From the NCBI GenBank assembly GCA_964445375.1, contig CAYUKO010000107.1:1-13156 (forward strand): DNA of 13,156 nt. The letters are read 5' to 3'. Below, in pieces: positions 8,384 to 13,156 of this stretch; the first letter of the stretch is position 1; each line of letters starts with the position of its first letter. The position numbers and the translations under genes are program-made. This DNA comes from COE1 sp964445375 (lineage in GTDB: Bacteria; Bacillota; Clostridia; Lachnospirales; Lachnospiraceae). The notes under the pieces were generated by a model. That model was not told the origin of the DNA and made no database searches. It was given only the letters and a program-made list of their open reading frames with translations.

Positions 8384-10548
8384 ATGTCCTTACGATAAAA
8401 CATCATTGGGAAGGTCTGCGTATCCGGTAATGCATAGGTCGCTCCGTTAAAGGAAAATGGAACCATCGCTGAATCAGAAAAACGATCTGCTACTTCTTCA
8501 AAATCCTCAAACTGAGTTAAATCCATTACCGCATTTCTAAGTCCATAATTGACAGGTGTGTCATTTCCTGTGTTTAATACTGCACCTGCAATACCGTTCG
8601 TGTTTGCTACCTGAATCGCAATATCAGGTCCCTCTCCTGCAAGTGTTGCTCGAAGAAGTGTATTCATATCTACCAGCTGTACATTAATGCTGATACCAGT
8701 TTCCTTGGTAAAGTTCTCATCAATCAGTGCCTTAATTACATTTGCCTGATCACGTCCGGTACCAACCCAAAGTGTTAATACCTTACTTTCTTCTCCTTCC
8801 TCTACGACATTACCGATCTGGTTATAATCAACAATAAAGGAATAGAACAATCTCTGAATCTCATATCCTACTCTGGAAAACCAGTTATCCTTTGCAATCT
8901 CCGTTTTGCTGTCTGCTGAGTAAATATGGATTCTGTCAAGCTGTAATGGCTGACCAAGTACCTGTGTAATCCAGTTACCACAAGCTCGGACATTTACCTT
9001 ATAAGAAGAAATAACTTCCGTGAAACGCTCCTGATCTTCAATCAGCTCATCCAACTGATCACGCATTGTTATCAAAACCGTTAACTTATCACTATTGGTT
9101 CCGGCAGTCTTTTTCAGTGCTTCAATTGCTGTCTCAATGCCTTCCCTTGCTTCTACAAGCTCTGCTTCCAATCCTGGAAGACTTGCTTCAATCTGATAAT
9201 CTCTGTATTTGTCCGGCGAAACACCTGTAATATAGATAACCTGACGATAAATGGCATTTAACTGCTGTACCGTCTCCTGCACCTGACTGATAATATCTGC
9301 CATCTCACCAAGTACAACTTCCATCTTAATGGTGTGGTGTCCTGCTTCCAGATAAAACTCAAATGGTGTGCCATTTTCATCCGATAATACTTCTTCTCGC
9401 CAATTCTGCTCATAACCAAATCCGTAATGATTCAGCTCCTGAAAAGGAACCTCTCCGTCTATGTAAATCTTTCTACAGACATCAATACCTCTGACAAAGT
9501 TCTGATTACAATATGTCGATATGTTATAATATCCGGATTCTTCAACATCAAACTCCCACTCAATCCACTGTCCTGCTTCCTTCCATGACTCTCCACCAAT
9601 GGTATTATTTAAAAGTACTTTAGGACTGGATGGATATACGGCAGGTGAAGACTGATCCTGTCTTGGATAAAGCATCTGAGATGACATCTTTTCTGCATTT
9701 TCTGCTTCCAGACGAATAAACTTTCCACTGGAAGCTTTTGCTCCTTGTGCATCCCATTCTGCCTTTACCTGGGCATAGCTTTTGACATCTTCATGGTTGC
9801 CAAATACGATTTCATGTAATAACATCGGCTCACGCTGAGATAACATAGTAATCGTATGTGTTCCTTCTTCCATATAAACAGCTAATGGTTCTGTGATATA
9901 ACCATTGCTGTCAAACAGATAGCTTTCTACCCACTCCGGATTTTCTACGGCACGTGGCTTTACATCATTTCCCTGATTATCCTTTTCCCAACTCTTGATA
10001 CGGACACCGTTCTCATCCGTCACACTGCTTGTCACATTGGTTTCCCACACACGATTAAATTCCACGAGTGCAAGCTCACCATACGGCAGCTCGCCATCGA
10101 TGAAAAATGCTCTCTGAATCTCAGTATTCTTACCCTCAATTGGATAATATACCAATGAGATATCATAAAAACCGCTTTCCTCTATCGTGACATCATATTC
10201 CACCAAAGATTCCACCGTGGTAAGTAAGGAATCTCCTCCACCCGGAACATTCTCATAATTCTTATAAATTTCCGGTTCTACCATGCATCCATCTTCTTCA
10301 TATCTGACAAATTCAGTTGCATTGATACGATATTCCTTCTCCGGATAATTAACCGCATATCGTTCCACATACTCCTGATAACCCGGAATTTCATCATTAA
10401 TGGAATAGGTTCCTATCAACTCTTCAAATTCCTCATCTGTCATTTCTGTTTCTGCCTGCACAGTCATACTCTGCTGCGGAAATCCTGTCACTGCCACTGC
10501 GGCAGCCGCAAGAAAAGCTATTTTTCTGGTTATCTTCTTTCTTCGCAT
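8305..10548 (-). CDS. Large modular sugar-binding protein, truncated at the C-terminus (probable pseudogene)
   Basis: Residue numbers count from the upstream ATG at 10554. A signal peptide (about 3-35, cleavage near VQA/E) has no lipobox. Two CBM35-like galactose-binding-fold modules follow: about 75-252, and about 277-418 (RLEAENAEKM...WIEWEFDVEESGYYNIS...FEFYLEAGHHTIKM). Next is a helical segment (about 419-510), then a family-1 solute-binding domain starting near 590 (VLTLWVGTG...AGEGPDIAI...TYALPDTQTFPMMFYRKDIL). That domain stops at about residue 726, where a further 200-300 residues are expected. The last 23 codons are the wrong frame of a neighbouring CBM-like module. The likely start is the ATG at 10548, because GGGGA (10561-10557) lies 8 bases ahead of it and only 2 bases from the ATG at 10554. 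The protein follows the mannanase gene by about 60 bases in one operon. Without its second half the binding lobe should not fold normally, so transport function is probably lost. Confidence 0.8.
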   Translation of the reverse strand: MRRKKITRKIAFLAAAAVAVTGFPQQSMTVQAETEMTDEEFEELIGTYSINDEIPGYQEYVERYAVNYPEKEYRINATEFVRYEEDGCMVEPEIYKNYENVPGGGDSLLTTVESLVEYDVTIEESGFYDISLVYYPIEGKNTEIQRAFFIDGELPYGELALVEFNRVWETNVTSSVTDENGVRIKSWEKDNQGNDVKPRAVENPEWVESYLFDSNGYITEPLAVYMEEGTHTITMLSQREPMLLHEIVFGNHEDVKSYAQVKAEWDAQGAKASSGKFIRLEAENAEKMSSQMLYPRQDQSSPAVYPSSPKVLLNNTIGGESWKEAGQWIEWEFDVEESGYYNISTYCNQNFVRGIDVCRKIYIDGEVPFQELNHYGFGYEQNWREEVLSDENGTPFEFYLEAGHHTIKMEVVLGEMADIISQVQETVQQLNAIYRQVIYITGVSPDKYRDYQIEASLPGLEAELVEAREGIETAIEALKKTAGTNSDKLTVLITMRDQLDELIEDQERFTEVISSYKVNVRACGNWITQVLGQPLQLDRIHIYSADSKTEIAKDNWFSRVGYEIQRLFYSFIVDYNQIGNVVEEGEESKVLTLWVGTGRDQANVIKALIDENFTKETGISINVQLVDMNTLLRATLAGEGPDIAIQVANTNGIAGAVLNTGNDTPVNYGLRNAVMDLTQFEDFEEVADRFSDSAMVPFSFNGATYALPDTQTFPMMFYRKDILSLSLIIQVKVEISGLLCRMHRQAG
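8378..8389 (-). other. Deletion junction with 12-base microhomology
   Basis: On the minus strand GGACATTCTGTC reads as (K)DILS in the binding-protein frame, continuing MMFYRKDILS. It also reads as GHSV in the module frame, matching PGSV of the intact second module. Upstream of it only the binding-protein frame makes sense; downstream only the module frame does. The string therefore fits both parents, which is what a deletion between short direct repeats would leave. The parental sequences are not in the window, so this is inferred. Confidence 0.6.
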
Positions 10549-10556
10549 TATCATCG

Positions 10557-10561
10557 TCCCC
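10557..10561 (-). promoter_or_regulatory. Ribosome site deciding the start of the large binding protein
   Basis: GGGGA on the minus strand is 8 bases before the ATG at 10548 and only 2 bases before the ATG at 10554. Spacing favours the inner start, giving MRRKKITRK at the N-terminus. The site is non-canonical, so initiation may be modest. Confidence 0.5.
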
Positions 10562-10613
10562 GTTTTCTTTTATCTAAGAATTTCATACCTTCTATTCTTG
10601 ATGAAATCTATCA

Positions 10614-12119
10614 TTACTCCCTAAAAGGATAATTCTTCAAATCAGGCAGCTCATCTCTTGTAATAACATTCTCATGCTCATATACCTTCTTCCACATATC
10701 AGCTTCCGTATACTGCTCTGATAAAACATTAAATCCATCCGATTGCGTAACAAACTCTCCATTCCATGTTCCAAAATATCCCCACATTGCACCATCTCTG
10801 ATTGCAAGGTCCGGATCAAATAAGCATCCATTCTCAGAAAGAACAACCATCTTATTTGCATCCGTGTATTCTAATACATCTAGATATTTGGATGTCTGTG
10901 GCGTATACACCTTTTCTCCCGGATAAATATCTTCACCAATAATATCTACATACTCATCACCTGGATAGAACTCTTTACCCTGACCATTCCATACCCAGAT
11001 TAAATTATTTAAACCATACTCGTTGGTAAGCTTATCATATAACAATCTGTATAACTCTTTATAAGCTTCTGCTCCCGATGCCCCCCACCAGAACCAGCCG
11101 CCTTCTGCCTCATGAAGTGGTCTCCACAATACCGGCACTCCAGCATCCTGTAATTTTTGCAATTGAACAGCAATGGCATCAATATCTTCCATTAAAAGCT
11201 CATAACCCTCAGAATCTTCACCATTCATAATTTTAGCAAGATCAATATTGGTACTATGTGTGTAGAAACCTTCATACCATGTTCCAGTCAGATATTTCTC
11301 CGGTGCATTCCAATGCCAGCAAAATGTTACAATTCCACCTTCATTCCAATATTCCATGGCATATTCCACTGCTTGAGAACTACTTCCTCGTGCTACTCTG
11401 GATGGCGTATAGTCCATCAGATCAAGCCCTAAAATTGCCGGATACTTACCTCCTGTTGTCGCCCATATGATTGCATTTTCACGCCCATACATACCTTCGT
11501 CACAATACTGACCTGATAAAATATTCGTTCCATACATATCGCAAAGATATGTCATAAGCCTTTTGGTATTCTCATCCGCATTTGCATTGACAAGAGTCGG
11601 TTCTACCTCAAATCTGCTTTCATCAAGTTCTGCTGATTGTCTTACCATAATCTTATCAATATGAATCCATCCCCAATATTTCTTGATTGCTACAACATGT
11701 TCACCTGCTTCCAGATAAACTCTGCGCACAACAGAATCCTGAAAACCTTCACCATCTAGTTTAATCGTTCCCATGTCTTCACCATCAACCAGAAGATAAT
11801 TCTCTTTGACTCCACCATCTACAGTTCTACTATATACATCAATATCATAAAAACCTGTTTCCTTTATATTTATTGTAAGCTCGAGTCCGTCGCCTTCCTG
11901 TTCCAGTCCTTCTACAAAGGTTACTCCATCCTCTGTTTTCACTACAGCTCCACCAAGAAACTTTCCATCCTCTGCCTCATAAGAATCTGCCTGTTCCCAT
12001 GATTGTATATTTTCAACTTTGTTCTGCTTATCAGTTAAATTAGCCTGTTCTGCCTGACCACATCCGCCTACTAAAAAGGCAGTCGCCATAACCAGCATCT
12101 GTACTTTTTTCTTTTTCAT
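10614..12119 (-). CDS. GH26 endo-beta-1,4-mannanase lipoprotein with CBM35-like module
   Basis: A 501-residue surface enzyme expected to cut beta-1,4-mannosidic bonds in mannan or glucomannan by the retaining clan GH-A mechanism. The signal peptide ends in lipobox LVGGC, with C20 lipidated, so it is tethered to the outer face of the membrane. Residues about 45-160 form a CBM35-like module (SYEAEDGKFLGG...YLEAGEHVVAIKK...IHIDKIMV). The GH26 domain runs from about 171 to 495. The acid/base is E337 in WRPLHEAEGGWFWWG and the nucleophile E429 in VVLSENG; H268 in CWHWNAP and W376 fit subsite residues. AAGAGGGT 7 bases ahead of the ATG at 12119 fixes the start. It is first in the operon, with sugar-binding proteins downstream, consistent with cutting mannan at the cell surface and importing the fragments. 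Activity on related beta-glycans cannot be excluded from sequence alone. Confidence 0.92.
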   Translation of the reverse strand: MKKKKVQMLVMATAFLVGGCGQAEQANLTDKQNKVENIQSWEQADSYEAEDGKFLGGAVVKTEDGVTFVEGLEQEGDGLELTINIKETGFYDIDVYSRTVDGGVKENYLLVDGEDMGTIKLDGEGFQDSVVRRVYLEAGEHVVAIKKYWGWIHIDKIMVRQSAELDESRFEVEPTLVNANADENTKRLMTYLCDMYGTNILSGQYCDEGMYGRENAIIWATTGGKYPAILGLDLMDYTPSRVARGSSSQAVEYAMEYWNEGGIVTFCWHWNAPEKYLTGTWYEGFYTHSTNIDLAKIMNGEDSEGYELLMEDIDAIAVQLQKLQDAGVPVLWRPLHEAEGGWFWWGASGAEAYKELYRLLYDKLTNEYGLNNLIWVWNGQGKEFYPGDEYVDIIGEDIYPGEKVYTPQTSKYLDVLEYTDANKMVVLSENGCLFDPDLAIRDGAMWGYFGTWNGEFVTQSDGFNVLSEQYTEADMWKKVYEHENVITRDELPDLKNYPFRE

Positions 12120-12151
12120 ACATTTACCCTCTTTTATTTAACTAAATTTAA

Positions 12152-12196
12152 GTAAACGAAATTGTATATTCACTATACTATAACGTTATCGTTTAC
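12152..12196. repeat. Inverted repeat GTAAACGA / TCGTTTAC in the mannanase leader
   Basis: GTAAACGA at 12152-12159 and TCGTTTAC at 12189-12196 are perfect 8-base inverted copies whose near ends are 29 bases apart. Both lie between the mannanase start and the -35 box. They could be paired half-sites or two weak operators for one regulator. Confidence 0.6.
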
Positions 12197-12200
12197 GCAA
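12172..12200 (-). promoter_or_regulatory. Proximal mannanase promoter candidate with operator in the spacer
   Basis: On the minus strand TTGCGT (12200-12195) is followed after 17 bases by TATAGT (12177-12172), about 52 bases upstream of the mannanase ATG. The -10 box is good and the -35 box weak. The spacer holds the CG-centred palindrome-like element described separately, a layout typical of repression. Confidence 0.5.
12184..12197 (-). promoter_or_regulatory. LacI-family-like operator upstream of mannanase
   Basis: The minus strand reads CGTAAACGATAACG. It matches the CcpA/LacI-family pattern TGWAAACGNTNWCA except at the first and last bases, which are C and G. Changed outer bases suggest a local LacI-family sugar regulator rather than CcpA (inference). 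It partly overlaps a perfect palindrome, ATAACGTTAT, at 12180-12189. No regulator gene is in the window. Confidence 0.5.
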
Positions 12201-12270
12201 TCTGTTTTATGCATTTTGTCATACTCTACGATTTTTTACTTTCTTTTTTATACATTTTAACCATATTCAA

Positions 12271-12299
12271 AGTATACCTTATCGCTTTGTTTTTGTCTA
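12271..12299 (-). promoter_or_regulatory. Distal sigma-A-type promoter for the mannan operon
   Basis: On the minus strand TAGACA (12299-12294), a 17-base spacer, then TATACT (12276-12271). Each hexamer matches five of six consensus positions. Transcription would start near 12264, giving a leader of about 145 bases to the mannanase ATG. The operator-like element would then lie inside the transcribed leader, where a bound repressor could act as a roadblock. Confidence 0.55.
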
Positions 12300-12638
12300 T
12301 TTCATTCATTTTCAAACTAAAACAGTTTTTTAAATTTAGTTGTTTTTAATTATTTTTGTTGTCATTTTGCTTCTTTTTTATCCTTTCGAAAATTAAATTA
12401 TTTCTTTTTTAGCTTGTTAATAAATCTCTAATCGTATCTTCTCCTTTCCCTTGCGTTCTCCACCCCTGTCTGAAAGCAAAGAAACGGGTCTGCCCACCTC
12501 ATTTGGTTTTAGCTTTACCCGTTTTCCATAATAAACCTGACTTAAAACAGGGAATTTTCCACAAAATCCCCTGTTCAAGCCTTATATTCTCTTTTCTCTT
12601 TGTTCCTCTTAAGTCATACCTAGATTCCCCTTACTCTA
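12300..12638. other. AT-rich non-coding gap
   Basis: I see no gene here. The left part (12300-12420) is mostly T-runs on the plus strand. An 8-bp inverted repeat, AAACGGGT/ACCCGTTT, lies at 12482-12489 and 12517-12524 around a 27-base loop. The terminator of the right-hand gene is at 12544-12575. A Shine-Dalgarno-like AAAGGAG read on the minus strand near 12446 leads to no reading frame of useful length. Confidence 0.6.
12544..12575 (-). terminator. Rho-independent terminator of the 155-residue gene
   Basis: On the minus strand AACAGGGGATTTT (12575-12563) pairs with AAAATTCCCTGTT (12558-12546). The 13-bp stem has one G-U wobble, a 4-base loop and a following TTTT. The wobble becomes an A-C mismatch in the plus-strand transcript, so the minus direction is favoured. 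It lies about 64 bases after the stop of the gene at 12639. Confidence 0.75.
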
Positions 12639-13106
12639 TCACAAATCTAATATCTTAATGGCAATTTTCTCACCAACATTTCCATTTGGCCACATTTGAA
12701 CCAGTTCTGCACTATTATAACGAATCACAAAACTAATCTTATTCTTCGCCTCATCTGCCTTAAATTCACAGGCAAGACCACAGATTCTCCAATTCGCATA
12801 AATATCCATTCCATCTGTTACCGGATTCACATACGCCCTGATACATTCCTGTCCAATTAACGGTTTGATATCCCGAAAGCTGTTATCTTCAAATTGCATT
12901 TCGATTGCCAGATCATTGTCTTTTGTCATCTCAATATGTGATTTACGTGATTTCGCCTGAATCTTTATCGTATTCGTTGTGTTCAGGCTACTGTTAATTA
13001 CAACCGCAACGAAATCAATATATGTAAAAAATTCTTTTTCATTTATCTTGGCAATTCTGGAATTCAAGATATTTTTTCCTTTTTCAAACTGCAGAAATTC
13101 CTTCAT
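12639..13106 (-). CDS. Unrecognised 155-residue protein
   Basis: I do not recognise this protein. It has no signal peptide or membrane segment, so it is probably cytoplasmic. The sequence alternates short hydrophobic stretches (YIDFVAVVINSS, NTIKIQAKS, LAIEMQFED, ISFVIRYN, KIAIKILDL) with polar turns, which suggests a mostly beta-strand fold. Lysine is common and there are two cysteines (about 89 and 112). The ATG at 13106 has GTGGGGTG (13119-13112) shortly ahead and is the natural start. A good terminator downstream and an intact frame in an AT-rich region argue that it is real. It is co-directional with the mannan operon but separated from it by about 500 non-coding bases and its own terminator, so no functional link is implied. 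No promoter is clear in the short stretch before the window ends. Confidence 0.65.
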   Translation of the reverse strand: MKEFLQFEKGKNILNSRIAKINEKEFFTYIDFVAVVINSSLNTTNTIKIQAKSRKSHIEMTKDNDLAIEMQFEDNSFRDIKPLIGQECIRAYVNPVTDGMDIYANWRICGLACEFKADEAKNKISFVIRYNSAELVQMWPNGNVGEKIAIKILDL

Positions 13107-13156
13107 GCTTTCACCCCACTTTACATAAATGACAATTTTAATATTACATATATATC

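Larger units (their letters stand above)
7754..8389 (-). pseudogene. Remnant C-terminus of a lost gene: one truncated and one complete CBM-like module
   Basis: This frame is open for 211 codons between a TAA at 8392-8390 and its own stop at 7754. It has no start codon with a ribosome site: the first ATG (8332) falls inside a conserved strand (LWIVMPDAQAGW) and is preceded by no Shine-Dalgarno. It encodes two copies of a beta-rich module. The second is complete (about residues 84-206), and the first has lost its N-terminal roughly 41 residues at the join with the upstream gene. The pattern PGSVVTLKFTSESG...LWIVM...GWMRVGDG...ITYEQIAEFCG...WGTRMQAEADTAWEVYSVTVG resembles C-terminal carbohydrate-binding beta-sandwich modules of Clostridia glycoside hydrolases, but I cannot assign a CBM family. 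It is probably the tail of a modular polysaccharide-degrading enzyme whose catalytic part was deleted. The next gene starts 30 bases downstream. Confidence 0.72.

Noticed and set aside
8305..8389. Programmed -1 frameshift joining the binding protein to the modules
   Set aside because: The frame offset would allow it, but I see no slippery heptamer or pause structure. The binding domain also lacks its second half, and module A lacks its first part.
10562..10613. ATTTCAT/ATGAAAT inverted repeat between the mannanase and the large binding protein
   Set aside because: A 7-bp AT stem without a U-tract is not a terminator. The spacing fits an operon junction.
12315..12341. AACTAAA/TTTAGTT hairpin followed by T-runs on the plus strand
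   Set aside because: The stem is weak, with a single C-G pair, and no plus-strand gene is upstream, so a terminator role is not supported.
12209..12349. 46-residue hydrophobic open frame on the plus strand
   Set aside because: It arises from T-rich DNA, has no ribosome site, and overlaps the mannanase promoters.
12470..12492. Similarity of GCAAAGAAACGGGTCT to the core of a cyclic-di-GMP-I riboswitch
   Set aside because: The short match is suggestive, but the first helix with its GNRA loop and the rest of the second helix are absent, and no gene follows in the right orientation.

Overview
The window looks like a Firmicutes genome, most likely a Lachnospiraceae-type Clostridia. It is AT-rich, has strong AGGAGG-like ribosome sites, lipoprotein signals with Gram-positive lipoboxes, and family-1 sugar-binding proteins beside a GH26 mannanase. 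The genus cannot be fixed from this stretch. There are no rRNA or tRNA genes, no CRISPR array and no recognisable insertion sequence.

Left arm (1-3680, plus strand): a two-gene signalling operon. The first gene encodes a response-regulator-like protein with one degenerate and one canonical receiver and no DNA-binding output. Thirteen bases later comes a large soluble hybrid histidine kinase: PocR sensory domain, HisKA, HATPase, pseudo-receiver, receiver, Hpt, and a C-terminal helical repeat. The kinase can autophosphorylate and run an internal His-Asp-His relay; the partner protein is the likely end point or modulator. A strong stem-loop terminator separates this operon from the convergent gene to its right.

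Centre (3690-6240, minus strand): a full-length phosphoketolase (Xfp), which makes acetyl phosphate from xylulose-5-P or fructose-6-P. Its true start is 25 codons inside the longest open frame. Its promoter region abuts the terminator of the next operon.

Right arm (6176-12300, minus strand, transcribed right to left): a mannan-use operon. In transcription order it holds a GH26 beta-mannanase lipoprotein with a CBM35-like module; a very large sugar-binding protein with two CBM-like modules; and a lipoprotein family-1 solute-binding protein ending in a good terminator. Between the two binding proteins the operon is broken. The large binding protein stops making sense at about residue 726, where the DNA jumps, out of frame, into the middle of a tandemly repeated CBM-like module belonging to the C-terminus of another, lost gene. 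A 12-base string at the join fits both coding contexts, suggesting a deletion at microhomology. The end of the binding protein, probably the permease genes, and most of a modular enzyme appear to be missing. LacI-family-like GTAAACG / CGTTTAC motifs lie in the mannanase promoter and again in the terminator/phosphoketolase promoter interval.

Far right (12300-13156): an AT-rich non-coding gap with hairpins, then an unrecognised 155-residue protein on the minus strand with its own terminator.

The strongest candidate for something new is the deletion scar with its unassigned cysteine-bearing CBM-like repeats. Second is the signalling pair, with two degenerate receivers and a duplicated IDYNALM linker motif.
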